From the NCBI RefSeq assembly GCF_001898315.1, contig NZ_MKTQ01000019.1, positions 1 to 53,107 of the forward strand: a DNA stretch of 53,107 nucleotides. The letters are read 5' to 3'. How positions within the stretch are numbered: the stretch's first letter is position 1; every line of letters begins with the position of its first letter. The notes beneath the pieces are model-generated. The model had not been told where the DNA came from. It searched no databases and worked only from the letters and a program-made list of their open reading frames with translations. This document shows positions 8,007 to 16,560 of the stretch, piece by piece. A program made the translations under genes and the position numbers. The stretch is from Microbacterium sp. 70-16 (GTDB taxonomy: Bacteria > Actinomycetota > Actinomycetes > Actinomycetales > Microbacteriaceae).

Positions 8007-9370
8007 CCACCGCCGACATCGTCGTCGCGCTGCGTGCGCAGCTGGGCGACCGTGTCGACACCGACCCCGCGCATCTCGACGCCGCCCGCGCCGACAAGTC
8101 CGGTCATGCCGCCGCCGGCATGCCGCTCGCGATCGTGCACGCGGCATCCGTTGCCGATGTGCAGGAGACGCTGCGGATCGCACACGCGAGCGGAACTCCC
8201 GTCGTCACGCGCGGCGCGGGCACGGGGCTCGCGGGCGGCGCGAACGCCGGCAGCGGCGAGATCGTGCTGTCGGTGCGGGCGATGGACCGGATCCTCGAGG
8301 TGCGGCCCGACGACCTGCTGGCGGTCGTCGAACCGGGCATCCTCAACGCCGACCTGAACCGTGCGCTCGCCGCGCACGGCCTGTGGTGGGCGCCCGACCC
8401 CGCGAGCCGCGAGATCTCGACCGTCGGCGGCAACATCGCCACGGGAGCGGGCGGGTTGCTGTGTGCGAAGTACGGCGTCGTGCGCGACGCGGTGCTCGGC
8501 GTCGATCTCGTCCTCGCCGACGGACGGATGCTGCGCCTCGGCCATCGCAGTGTGAAGGGCGTGACGGGGCTCGATCTGACGTCGCTCGTCATCGGGTCGG
8601 AGGGCACGCTCGGCGTCGTGGTCGCGGCGACACTCAAACTCCGTCGGCTCGCGATGGGCCGGGCGCGCACGCTGACGGCATCCTTCCCCGACGTGCGCGC
8701 GGCCGCCGCCGGCGCGGCCGCCGTCACGGCGTCGGGAGTGCAGCCCGCGATCATGGAACTGATGGATGCCACGTCGCTCGCGGCCGTGCACCGACTGCTC
8801 GGCCTCGACGCGCCCGAGCCGGGCGCCGCGCAGCTGACGATCCAGACCGACGGGCCCGCCGCGACGGACGAGGCCGATGCGATCGCCGCGACGCTGACCG
8901 CCGCGGGAGGGGTCGTGCGGCTTGCCGCGGATGACGCCGAGGCGGAGCTGCTGTGGCGCATCCGCCGGTCGATGCACCCGGCGATGGAGACGCTCGGCAC
9001 GACGCTCATCGAGGACGTATCGGTGCCGCGCAGCGCGCTGCCCGCGATGTTCGACGAGATCGCCCGCATCGAGCGTGAACACGGCCTGGTCGTCCCGACG
9101 GTGTGCCACGCGGGTGACGGCAACCTGCATCCGAACTTCATCTTCGAGGGCGCTGAGGTGCCCGATGCCATCTGGGCAGCGGCCGACGACCTGTTCCGCG
9201 CCGCGCTGCGGCTCGGCGGCACGCTCACCGGCGAGCACGGCATCGGTGTGCTCAAGCGGCGCTGGCTACGCGACGAACTCGGCGACGACCAGTGGGAGCT
9301 GCAGCGCCAGATCGCCCGCGTCTTCGACCCCACCGGCATCCTGAACCCCGGCAAGGTGTTCGCGCGCTGA
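8003..9370 (+). CDS. FAD-linked 2-hydroxyacid dehydrogenase (GlcD / D-lactate dehydrogenase type)
   Basis: This 455-aa flavoprotein has a PCMH-type FAD-binding domain (about residues 35-215) with TRGAGTGLAGGANA and PDPASREISTVGGNIATGAG. The FAD-oxidase C-terminal domain (about 215-450) includes PTVCHAGDGNLHPN and the signature GEHGIGVLKRRWL near the end. It should oxidise glycolate, D-lactate or a similar 2-hydroxyacid, passing electrons to the quinone pool or another acceptor. The exact substrate cannot be told from sequence. The ATG at 8003 overlaps the upstream stop. The open frame further upstream is read-through of the other frame. Confidence 0.88.
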   Translation: MTTADIVVALRAQLGDRVDTDPAHLDAARADKSGHAAAGMPLAIVHAASVADVQETLRIAHASGTPVVTRGAGTGLAGGANAGSGEIVLSVRAMDRILEVRPDDLLAVVEPGILNADLNRALAAHGLWWAPDPASREISTVGGNIATGAGGLLCAKYGVVRDAVLGVDLVLADGRMLRLGHRSVKGVTGLDLTSLVIGSEGTLGVVVAATLKLRRLAMGRARTLTASFPDVRAAAAGAAAVTASGVQPAIMELMDATSLAAVHRLLGLDAPEPGAAQLTIQTDGPAATDEADAIAATLTAAGGVVRLAADDAEAELLWRIRRSMHPAMETLGTTLIEDVSVPRSALPAMFDEIARIEREHGLVVPTVCHAGDGNLHPNFIFEGAEVPDAIWAAADDLFRAALRLGGTLTGEHGIGVLKRRWLRDELGDDQWELQRQIARVFDPTGILNPGKVFAR

Positions 9371-9401
9371 CCCCGGCGCGCGTGCGCGCGGCATCCGCCC
9401 C

Positions 9402-9460
9402 TTCATCCGTCCCGATCTGCGGCCTCCGCGCCCAGCACCCGACAACACGGGACGGACGAA
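9402..9460. repeat. palindromic element family A, copy 1
   Basis: TTCATCCGTCCCG (9402-9414) and CGGGACGGACGAA (9448-9460) form an inverted repeat with one mismatch and a 33-nt spacer. The same arms with the same 33-nt spacer recur at 25928-25986. It lies between two convergent genes and may act as a bidirectional terminator. The spacers differ in sequence. Confidence 0.75.
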
Positions 9461-9487
9461 CGGATGCCGCGGCTCAGGCGCGCGAGG

Positions 9488-10267
9488 TCAGAGCCCCTGC
9501 CAGGCGGGCTTGTTGGCGGCGACGTACCGGTAGTAGTCGGCGTGGGCGAGCTGCGAAGCAGCGGCCTCGTCGACGACGACGGTCACGTGCGGGTGCAGCT
9601 GGATCGCCGAACCCGGCAGCGACGACGTGACGGGGCCCTCGACGGCGCCCGCGACGGCGGCCGCCTTGCCCTCGCCGAAGGCGAGCAGCACGAGGTGCTT
9701 GGCGCCGAGGATCGTGCCGAGGCCCTGTGTGATGCAGTGCATCGGAACATCCTCGACCCGATCGAAGAAGCGGGCGTTGTCCTTGCGGGTCTGCTCGATG
9801 AGCGTCTTCACGCGGGTGCGCGACGCGAACGATGACCCGGGCTCGTTGAACCCGATGTGGCCCGAGGTGCCGATCCCAAGGATCTGCAGGTCGATTCCGC
9901 CCGCCTCGGCGATCGCACGCTCGTAGTCCTCGCCGGCGTGCGAGATCGTCTCGAGCGCGCCGTTGGGCGTGTGGATGAGGTCGGGGTTCAAGCCCAGCGG
10001 CTCGACGACCTCGCGCGTGATGACCGAGCGGTAGCTCTCGGGGTGATTCGGGTCGATCCCGACGTACTCGTCGAGCGCGAAGCCGCGCACGCGCGACACA
10101 TCAAGCCCCTCGACGCGCGAGCGCAGCGCCTCATACACGGGCAGCGGCGTCGACCCCGTCGCCAGGCCCAGCACCGTGTCGGGGCGCTCGGCGATCAGGC
10201 GCACGATCTCGTCTGCGACGAGCGCGCCCGCGTCTGCGGGCGACGGGACGATGACGATCTCAGCCAT
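9488..10267 (-). CDS. nagB: glucosamine-6-phosphate deaminase
   Basis: NagB isomerises and deaminates glucosamine-6-phosphate to fructose-6-phosphate and ammonia, feeding amino sugar into glycolysis. The 259-aa protein shows the phosphate-binding GLATGSTPLPVYEAL near residue 33, FALDEYVGIDPNHPESY near 65, and LGIGTSGHIGFNEPGSSF near 135. I chose ATG 10267 over an in-frame TTG two codons upstream because AGGAAG lies at good distance. It overlaps the kinase stop by eight bases. It closes the operon that starts with the ROK repressor. Confidence 0.96.
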   Translation of the reverse strand: MAEIVIVPSPADAGALVADEIVRLIAERPDTVLGLATGSTPLPVYEALRSRVEGLDVSRVRGFALDEYVGIDPNHPESYRSVITREVVEPLGLNPDLIHTPNGALETISHAGEDYERAIAEAGGIDLQILGIGTSGHIGFNEPGSSFASRTRVKTLIEQTRKDNARFFDRVEDVPMHCITQGLGTILGAKHLVLLAFGEGKAAAVAGAVEGPVTSSLPGSAIQLHPHVTVVVDEAAASQLAHADYYRYVAANKPAWQGL

Positions 10268-11210
10268 GGACAACTGCTTCCTGCTCGGTTGCGGTGGCGC
10301 CGATGAGGGCGGCGCCCAGGGCCGCCGCGGGCGATCCCTGCGGCAGCAGCTCGACCCGCTCCGCCAGGCGGAGCGAGCGCATGAACGGAGATGTGCCCGC
10401 GCTGCGCGCGAGACTGCTCATCACCGGATGAAGCATACGGTCGCCGAGGGCGGTGATTCCGCCGCCGAGCACGACGGTCGCGACGTCGCTCGCCAGGACG
10501 ATGACGCGCACCGCCGATGCAACCCCGAATACGAGTCCGTCGCGCAGTTCGATGGCGCGCGGGTCGCCGGCATCGGCGGCATCGAAGACGTCGAGCACCG
10601 GCAGCGCGGCAGGCCTTCCCCACCGCTCGGCGACCGCGGCGCCGCCGCTGAAGGCCTCGATGCAGCCCCGCTGACCGCACCGGCACAGCGGCCCGTGCGG
10701 ATCGACCGAGATGTGGCCCACCTCGCCGGCCGTGCCGTGCGCGCCGCGCCAGAGCCGGCCGTTGCTGACGAAGCCGGCAGCGATCCCCGTGCCGAGGTTG
10801 AGATACGCGATGGCATCCGCGCCCGCCCCGAAGCCCGCACCCGCGCCCCCGAACCCGTGCAGCGTGTACGCACCAACCGCGGCGGCCTTCACGTCGTTCT
10901 CGACGCGCGTGGGAACACCGTAGGCCGCGCCGATCGCCTGCGCGAGGTCGAGTTCGTCGAGCCCCAGATTGACAGCGTGGGTGACGACGGCGCCGCCTGC
11001 GGCGACCTGTCCCGGCATCCCGACGCCGATCGAACGAAAGTCGGATGCCCCGACCTCGACCGCGAGTTCGTCGATCAGGCCGGTGATCGTCTGCACGACC
11101 GCCGCGGGCCCCCAGCCGGTGGGGCGGCGCAGGCGCGCGACGATCTCGCCGCCGGGCGCGACGGCCACCGCGTCGGTTTTGGTGCCACCGACGTCGAACC
11201 CGAGTCGCAT
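10260..11210 (-). CDS. ROK-family sugar kinase, probable N-acetylglucosamine kinase
   Basis: The 316-aa protein begins with the ATP/phosphate motif DVGGTKTDAVAV. It carries the ROK zinc site GHISVDPHGPLCRCGQRGC and the ExGH segment (GEVGH) around residues 160-185. A catalytic Asp is expected in the ENDVKAAAVG segment. The context (GlcNAc importer, NagA, NagB) argues for GlcNAc, making GlcNAc-6-phosphate for NagA; glucokinase activity is possible. ATG 11210 shares one base with the permease stop (TGATG). The frame is open another 225 codons upstream, but that stretch is a shadow of the permease gene. Confidence 0.88.
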   Translation of the reverse strand: MRLGFDVGGTKTDAVAVAPGGEIVARLRRPTGWGPAAVVQTITGLIDELAVEVGASDFRSIGVGMPGQVAAGGAVVTHAVNLGLDELDLAQAIGAAYGVPTRVENDVKAAAVGAYTLHGFGGAGAGFGAGADAIAYLNLGTGIAAGFVSNGRLWRGAHGTAGEVGHISVDPHGPLCRCGQRGCIEAFSGGAAVAERWGRPAALPVLDVFDAADAGDPRAIELRDGLVFGVASAVRVIVLASDVATVVLGGGITALGDRMLHPVMSSLARSAGTSPFMRSLRLAERVELLPQGSPAAALGAALIGATATEQEAVVHG

Positions 11211-12166
11211 CAGCCCTTCACCGCTCCCGACACGAGTCCGCCCGTCATCCGCCCCTGGACGATCAGGAAGAAGATGATGACCGGCAGGGCGATCATCGTC
11301 GAGCCCGCCATGACGGCGCCCCAGTTGACCGCACCACCGACCGACGACGACTGGAAGGCGTTGAGCCACGGCATGAGCGTCAGGTTGTAGCCGCTCATCA
11401 GCAGCAGCGCCATCGTGAACTCGTTCCACGCCTGGATGAACGCGAAGATGCCGGTCGACACGAGACCCGGTGCCAGCAGCGGGAAGGTCACCTTCCAGAA
11501 CGCCTGCGACTTCGTGCAGCCGTCGATCATGGCGGCCTCTTCGAGGTCGGCGGGGACTCCCGCGACGAAGCCGCGCAGCGTCCAGATCGTGAACGGGATG
11601 ACGGCGGCGGTGTAGACGATGCCCAGGCCCAGCAGCGTGTTCATCAGGTGCCAGTCGTCGATCATGCCGTAGATCGTGAACATCATCGCCTCGCCGGGGA
11701 TCATCTGCACGACGAGCACCGAGACGATGAAGGTGCGCCGGCCCTTGAAGCGGAAGCGCGCGAGGGCGACGGATGCCAGGAAGGCGACCAGCAGCGTGAC
11801 CACGAGCACGCCCGCGGTGACCGTGACGGTCGTGCCGAGCGCGTGCGGGAAGTCGGTCTGACCCGGCGCCGCTTCGCGGTTCCACGCCGTCGTGAAGTTG
11901 CTCACCGTGAAGTCTGTCGGGAACAGGCTCGGCGTGCGGCTGACGATCTTGTTGTTGGGCGTGAAAGCCAGGTTCACCATGTAGTACACGGGGAACACCG
12001 AGCAGACGAAGACGATGAGCGCGGCGGCGTTCAGCAGGAACCGGGTGAGCTTCTTGCGGGCGGGCGGGCGCCGGGCATCCATTGACCTGCGCCGCGCGGG
12101 CCGGTCGAGTGTGTCTTCGACGCCCGCTGTGCCGAGCTGCGTCCCGACGCTTACCTGAGTGCTCAC
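11210..12166 (-). CDS. sugar ABC transporter permease (MalG-type)
   Basis: This is the second membrane subunit of a CUT1-type importer, 318 aa from the GTG at 12166, which overlaps the stop of the first permease (GTGA). It has six hydrophobic segments. The EAA loop appears as EEAAMIDGCTKSQAFWKVTFPLLAPG at about residues 205-230, the contact site for the ATPase. No ATPase is encoded here, so a shared MsiK-type ATPase elsewhere in the genome is likely, as in other actinobacterial chitobiose systems. Confidence 0.92.
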   Translation of the reverse strand: MSTQVSVGTQLGTAGVEDTLDRPARRRSMDARRPPARKKLTRFLLNAAALIVFVCSVFPVYYMVNLAFTPNNKIVSRTPSLFPTDFTVSNFTTAWNREAAPGQTDFPHALGTTVTVTAGVLVVTLLVAFLASVALARFRFKGRRTFIVSVLVVQMIPGEAMMFTIYGMIDDWHLMNTLLGLGIVYTAAVIPFTIWTLRGFVAGVPADLEEAAMIDGCTKSQAFWKVTFPLLAPGLVSTGIFAFIQAWNEFTMALLLMSGYNLTLMPWLNAFQSSSVGGAVNWGAVMAGSTMIALPVIIFFLIVQGRMTGGLVSGAVKG

Positions 12167-13146
12167 AGCTCTTCCTCCTTGAGCGTCGTGCGCACGTATC
12201 CCCACGAGAGGATCAGCAGCAGGATCACCATGAACACACCGATCGCCGCGGTCGCACCGAACTCGCCCACACCCTGGCGGAAGAGGTAGGTGCCGAGCAC
12301 GTTCGTGTCGGCGGCGATGCCACCGCGCGTCTGAAGCGAGTACACCTGCGTGAAGATGCGCAGGTTCCAGATGATCTGCAGCACGAGCACGACCGTGAGG
12401 ATGCTGCGCAGGTAGGGGAACACGATGAAGCGGAAGCGCCGAAGGCCGGATGCCCCGTCCAGCGATGCCGCCTCCAGCACTTCGCCGGGCACCTGCCCGA
12501 GACCGGCGTACGTCGTGAACGCCACGAACGGGATGCCCTGCCAGACGACGATGATGACGAGCACGAAGTAGAAGGAGAGGGGCTCGAGCAGCCAGGAGTG
12601 GTTGGTCCAGTTGGTCGTCCCGGTGAGCGTGTTCAGCAGCCAGTTGACGAGGCCATACTGGGTGTCGAAGATCCAGCCCCAGACGACGGTGGCTGTCAGC
12701 GGTGGCATGGCCCAGGCGAGCAGCAGACCGACCGAGACCGTGATGCGCCAGCCGCGACCCAGTCGTGTCATGAGCACGGCGACGAGCACGCCGAAGACGA
12801 TGATGAGGGCCGTCAGCACGACCATGAGCGCGAGGCTGCGGGTGAGGACGGCGGGGAAGTCCGACTTCGTGAACAGGTCGATGTAGTTCTGCAGGCCGAT
12901 GAAGTCGGGCAGCGTCCCCTGGACCTTGTTCTTGACGGTGAAGTCGGTGAACGACTGGATCACCATGAGGACGGCGGGGTAGCCGACCATGACTGCGAGG
13001 ATGATCGTCGCCGGTGACAGCAGTCCCCAGCCGCCGCGGGCGTCGCGGCGGCGGCGGTGTCGCTCGCGCTGCAGCGCGTCGCGCTCGGGCGCGGTCGGTG
13101 CGGGGGCCGGGCCAGCGCCGGTCGGCGCTGCGGTCGTGCTCGTCAT
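12163..13146 (-). CDS. sugar ABC transporter permease (MalF-type)
   Basis: The 327-aa first permease has a long charged and Ala/Pro-rich N-terminus (residues 1-45), then six hydrophobic segments. The EAA motif EVLEAASLDGASGLRRFRFI lies near residue 225. It has a strong AGGAGG ribosome site eight bases before ATG 13146. Its stop overlaps the next permease. Together with the binding protein it forms the importer for the amino-sugar substrate, probably GlcNAc and/or chitobiose. Confidence 0.92.
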   Translation of the reverse strand: MTSTTAAPTGAGPAPAPTAPERDALQRERHRRRRDARGGWGLLSPATIILAVMVGYPAVLMVIQSFTDFTVKNKVQGTLPDFIGLQNYIDLFTKSDFPAVLTRSLALMVVLTALIIVFGVLVAVLMTRLGRGWRITVSVGLLLAWAMPPLTATVVWGWIFDTQYGLVNWLLNTLTGTTNWTNHSWLLEPLSFYFVLVIIVVWQGIPFVAFTTYAGLGQVPGEVLEAASLDGASGLRRFRFIVFPYLRSILTVVLVLQIIWNLRIFTQVYSLQTRGGIAADTNVLGTYLFRQGVGEFGATAAIGVFMVILLLILSWGYVRTTLKEEEL

Positions 13147-13230
13147 GGGCTCGCCTCCTCTCGGTGGTGTGCTCGGTGGGGTTCTCGTGTGGCCAGGTGA
13201 GGCCAGAAAGTGGCCAGGTGGGGCCGGGAG

Positions 13231-13263
13231 GCAGGGGGCTCCGTCGGGTGCGGAACCCCCTGC
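13231..13263 (-). terminator. hairpin between binding-protein and permease genes
   Basis: GCAGGGGGCTCC and GGAACCCCCTGC pair with one mismatch across a 9-nt loop, ten bases after the binding-protein stop. In sugar ABC operons such hairpins commonly cause partial termination or protect the upstream mRNA, giving more binding protein than permease. Confidence 0.6.
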
Positions 13264-13272
13264 GACCGGGGA

Positions 13273-14565
13273 TTACTTGTTGAGGATCGCCTCGATGGCC
13301 GAGTCGAGCTCGGTCGCGATCTGCGTGACGTCGCCGCCCTGCGCGATCTTCACGAGCGCGTCGGGGATGATCTGCGCGGCCTCGACCTCAGCCCAGTTGG
13401 GGCTCGCCGGCGTGCCCTTGGAGTTGGCCAGCGCCTCGGCCTGCGCCTTGGCGATGTCGGTGTCGGGCAGTGCCGAGGCGGCCGACTTGATGCCCGGCGT
13501 CAGACCCTGCTCGGCGAGCAGCTTCTGGTAGTCCTCCGAGAGCATGATCTTCAGCGCGGCCTTGGCCTTGCCCTGTGCGTCCGACTTGTAGGCGACGGCG
13601 ATGTTCGATCCGCCCGCGAAGATCGGCGCAGTCTCACCGGCCTTGGCGCCCGGCAGCGGGAAGGCGCTCAGGTCCTTGCCGTAGGTGTCGGGGCATCCGT
13701 TGGACACCTCTTCACCGGCCGCCTCGTCGCCCCACGGCCATGCGCCGGTGATGTTGCCCGCGGCCCACGCGGGGCTGGAGAGGAACCCGACCTCGCCGGC
13801 GCAGAAGGCGATGTTGCCCATGCGCTCGTTGCCGTCGACGGGGGCGGCGGATGCCTTCGTGTACACCGTCTGCAGCAGCTCGAGGCCCTTCAGGCTCTCG
13901 GCGCTGGACAGCTGGGCATCCCAGGTGTCACCGTCCTGGACGGCGATCTCGCCGCCGTAGGCCCAGATGTAGGGCAGCGCGTTGTACCAGTCCTTGCCGG
14001 GGGCGTAGATGCCCGAGACCGAGTCGGTCTTGAGCGACTCGCCCTTGGCGACGTAGTCCTCGAGAGTCGTCGGCAGCTCGTCGCCGACGATCTGCGGGGT
14101 GTAGAAGACGATGCGTCCACCCGCGTAGTACGGCGCGGCGAACAGCTGGCCGTCGAGCGTGCCGGCGTCGACGAGACCACCGAGCAGGTCGTCGCCGCCG
14201 AGCTCGTCCTTCATATCGGTCAGGTCGGCGAACAGACCCGCGTCAGCGAAGCCGAGCGCCTGCGTGTTGCCGACCTCGACGACATCGGGGGCATCATTGG
14301 ACGACAGCGCGGCGGTGTAGGTGTCGTTCGTGTCGGCCCAGGTCTTCTCCTCGATCGTGAGGGTCCAGCCGTCGTTCTCGGCCTCGAAGGTGTCCTTCAG
14401 GTACTGGCGAGCGGTGTCGGGCGTGTCGGTGCCGACGAGCCACACGGTGAGATCCCCGGTGGCCGCTTCACTCTCAGCAGGCGCATCGTTGCCGCCTCCC
14501 GAGCATCCAGCGAGAACGACAGCCGAAGCGCCGAGGAGCGCGAGGGCTCCGAGCTTGGTGTTCAT
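13273..14565 (-). CDS. sugar-binding lipoprotein of the ABC importer
   Basis: The 430-aa protein has a lipoprotein signal (positive N-terminus, hydrophobic core, lipobox VLAGC with Cys21). A family 1 extracellular solute-binding fold follows, with TVWLVGTDTPDTARQYLKDTF at the start of the mature part and APDVVEVGN near residue 92. It should hang on the outer membrane face and deliver substrate to the two permeases. NgcE- and DasA-type GlcNAc/chitobiose binders are the closest guess from context, but sequence alone does not separate them. An 86-bp gap precedes the start, so a separate promoter is possible. Confidence 0.92.
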   Translation of the reverse strand: MNTKLGALALLGASAVVLAGCSGGGNDAPAESEAATGDLTVWLVGTDTPDTARQYLKDTFEAENDGWTLTIEEKTWADTNDTYTAALSSNDAPDVVEVGNTQALGFADAGLFADLTDMKDELGGDDLLGGLVDAGTLDGQLFAAPYYAGGRIVFYTPQIVGDELPTTLEDYVAKGESLKTDSVSGIYAPGKDWYNALPYIWAYGGEIAVQDGDTWDAQLSSAESLKGLELLQTVYTKASAAPVDGNERMGNIAFCAGEVGFLSSPAWAAGNITGAWPWGDEAAGEEVSNGCPDTYGKDLSAFPLPGAKAGETAPIFAGGSNIAVAYKSDAQGKAKAALKIMLSEDYQKLLAEQGLTPGIKSAASALPDTDIAKAQAEALANSKGTPASPNWAEVEAAQIIPDALVKIAQGGDVTQIATELDSAIEAILNK

Positions 14566-14651
14566 GGTTGTTCCTTTGTGTTTTCTCTTGGTGGCTCCCG
14601 CGGAGCGTGCGACTCCGGGGAGGTGGGGCCTGTGCCCTCGGGATATGGACG

Positions 14652-15827
14652 TCAGGACACCCCGAGCTGTCCTGACAGGACCATCACGGCGGCGCCGCGG
14701 AGGACGATGTCCTCCCCCTGCGCCGTCATGCGCACCTGCACGCCGTCGTGGAACTCGGCGAGCGTGCGGGTGCGCAGCGTCTCGACGGTCGCCTCAGCGA
14801 GGGGTCCGTCGAGAAGTTCTTCCGGGCCGGAGAGGACGATCTCCGACAAATCGAGCGCACCGACGACGGGCGCCAGGGCGATGCCCAGCCGCTCCCCCGC
14901 GTCGCGCAGCACGGCGTCGCGATCGGCGCCGTCTTCGGCGAGCGCGCGCTCGAGCGACGGTGCCGACAGCCACGCTTCGAGGCACCCGACTTTGCCGCAC
15001 ACGCACACCGGCCCGCCGTCGGTGCCGACCGTGACGTGGCCGATCTCACCCGCGGCGAAGCGGCTGCCGCGCATGGGCTGACCGCCGCTGAGCAGGCTCG
15101 AGCCGACACCGCGGCCGACCCGCACCAGCATCACGTCATCCGGCGCGCCGCCAAAGGTGTACTCGGCCAGCACCGCCGCGTTGGCGTCGTTGGCGACGAG
15201 GATCGGCAGTGAGACGGCGTCGCGCAGGATGCCTTCGAGGTCGACGTCTGTCCAGCGCAGACCCGGTGCGGTCAGCACCGTGCCGTGATCGTCGACGATG
15301 CCCGGGGTGCCGACGCCGACACCGAGGACCGGTGCGTGCGCGTCGTCCACGAGGGCGTGGGTGAGCGCGACGACGGTGGCGACGATGTCGGCGGGGTCGG
15401 CAGGGACGGCGACGTCGTGGCGCGCGACGATCTCGCCGTCGAGCGTGAGCACGGCGCCCAGGAACCGGTCGCTGCGCGACAGGTCGAGGCCGATGATGCG
15501 GTGTCCCTCGCGGTCGAGGTCGACGAGGATCGCCGGCTTGCCGGGGCCGGTGGCTTCGCGCACGCCGAGTTCGGCGACGTAGCCGTCGTCGATGAGGCCG
15601 GCGACGAGGTCGGAGATCGTGACGCGCGTCAGTCCGGTCTCGCGCGCCAGGTCGGCGCGCGACATGGCACCCTGGTGGAAGAGGGTCTGCAGCACGAGCG
15701 ACCGGTTGTGTGCGCGGGCGTGCTCCGGCAGCACTTTGGCTGCGCGGCGCAGCGGTCGGGCCTGACCGAACGAGCGCCCCGCAGGGGCGTTCTCGGCGGT
15801 GCTGCCTTGCACGTCAGTTCCGGACAT
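14652..15827 (-). CDS. ROK-family transcriptional repressor
   Basis: The 391-aa protein has an N-terminal winged helix (about residues 40-95, with SRADLARETGLTRVTISDLV) followed by a ROK sugar-binding domain. That domain includes GVGVGTPGIVDDHG, ANDANAAVLAEYTFGG and the zinc motif VCVCGKVGCLEAW. NagC/Mlc-like members of this family repress sugar genes and release DNA on binding the sugar or its phosphate. It heads the importer-kinase-nagB operon, and an operator-like palindrome sits two bases before its ATG, which implies autoregulation. No clear ribosome site is visible, so its mRNA may have a very short leader. Confidence 0.92.
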   Translation of the reverse strand: MSGTDVQGSTAENAPAGRSFGQARPLRRAAKVLPEHARAHNRSLVLQTLFHQGAMSRADLARETGLTRVTISDLVAGLIDDGYVAELGVREATGPGKPAILVDLDREGHRIIGLDLSRSDRFLGAVLTLDGEIVARHDVAVPADPADIVATVVALTHALVDDAHAPVLGVGVGTPGIVDDHGTVLTAPGLRWTDVDLEGILRDAVSLPILVANDANAAVLAEYTFGGAPDDVMLVRVGRGVGSSLLSGGQPMRGSRFAAGEIGHVTVGTDGGPVCVCGKVGCLEAWLSAPSLERALAEDGADRDAVLRDAGERLGIALAPVVGALDLSEIVLSGPEELLDGPLAEATVETLRTRTLAEFHDGVQVRMTAQGEDIVLRGAAVMVLSGQLGVS

Positions 15828-15828
15828 G

Positions 15829-15849
15829 TTTGTTAGTAGACCTTACGAA
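15829..15849. promoter_or_regulatory. ROK-type operator at the repressor start
   Basis: The core GTTAGTAGACCTTAC (15832-15846) matches the site in front of the hexosaminidase gene (GTTAGGACTCCTTAC) at 11 of 15 positions. It abuts the repressor start codon, which suits autorepression. Confidence 0.6.
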
Positions 15850-15876
15850 CCCCCGGTCCGCAACCTTCGCACCCTA

Positions 15877-15897
15877 TTTGGTAGGGCTGTTTACAAA
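15877..15897. promoter_or_regulatory. second, weaker ROK-type operator
   Basis: The core GGTAGGGCTGTTTAC, flanked by TTT and AAA, keeps the TAG and TTAC half-site bases of the other two sites. It lies 48 bp from the site at 15829, between the divergent repressor and lipoprotein genes, so it could affect either one. It is less symmetric than the others. Confidence 0.4.
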
Positions 15898-15925
15898 ACT
15901 GTTACATTCCGCTTCGGAGCACGAA

Positions 15926-16408
15926 ATGATCCACCGCCGCCGCGTCACCTTCCCTCACCCGCGCTTGCGGTCCCGGTTCCGGGCTGCCGGGCTGGCCGTT
16001 CTACTGACGGCCGCTCTGGGCGGCACGCTGGCCGGATGCACGGGCACCGGGCCGTCTCCGGCACCGTCCACCGCCGGTTCGCAGAGCGTCGCCGACGCGT
16101 GCGCCGTCGTCGCGTCGAGCGTGCAGGACGCCACCGCCGAGTTGCAGGCACTGGATGCCGGCGACCCCCAGGCAGCCGTCGAGAGCATGTCGAACGTGGC
16201 CGCGAGCATCGGTGCGGGCGCCACCGCGGTCGACAACGCAGACGTCGCGGCCGTCCTGCCGGGCCTGGAGTCGGGCTTCACCGCAGCCGCCGAGGCCCTG
16301 CAGGCGATCGCGGGCGGCGACCTGTCGCAGCTGCCCGCACTGCAGCAGGCGACGGCTGACATCCAGGCCTCGCTGAGAGCGTTCTCTGACCTCTGCGGCG
16401 CCGGCTGA
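15926..16408 (+). CDS. small lipoprotein of unknown function
   Basis: The 160-aa protein from ATG 15926 (GGAG seven bases upstream) has an arginine-rich N-terminus, a hydrophobic segment and the lipobox TLAGC with Cys38. The mature part is about 120 residues of Ala-rich, largely helical sequence with two further cysteines (CAVVASS and DLCGAG), which could form a disulfide. I do not recognise a family. It is divergent from the ROK repressor and shares its operator region, so it may belong to the amino-sugar regulon. Function is unknown. Confidence 0.75.
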   Translation: MIHRRRVTFPHPRLRSRFRAAGLAVLLTAALGGTLAGCTGTGPSPAPSTAGSQSVADACAVVASSVQDATAELQALDAGDPQAAVESMSNVAASIGAGATAVDNADVAAVLPGLESGFTAAAEALQAIAGGDLSQLPALQQATADIQASLRAFSDLCGAG

Positions 16409-16560
16409 GAATCCGACCTTTGCAGGAAGCGGCGAAATCCCGCGATCCCGTACCATAGAGGGGCGCGGTGGCGCCGGAAAGCACTGTCTGCACCACAGTT
16501 CCGACACCACTACGTCAACCAACAGCGCATGACACAGCGTCAACACCGGGGGGTGCTGCA

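Noticed and set aside
11211..11885. Long N-terminal extension of the ROK kinase frame
   Set aside because: The extension is Arg/Pro-rich and lies over the permease gene in another frame. DVGGTK starts right after ATG 11210, the normal start.
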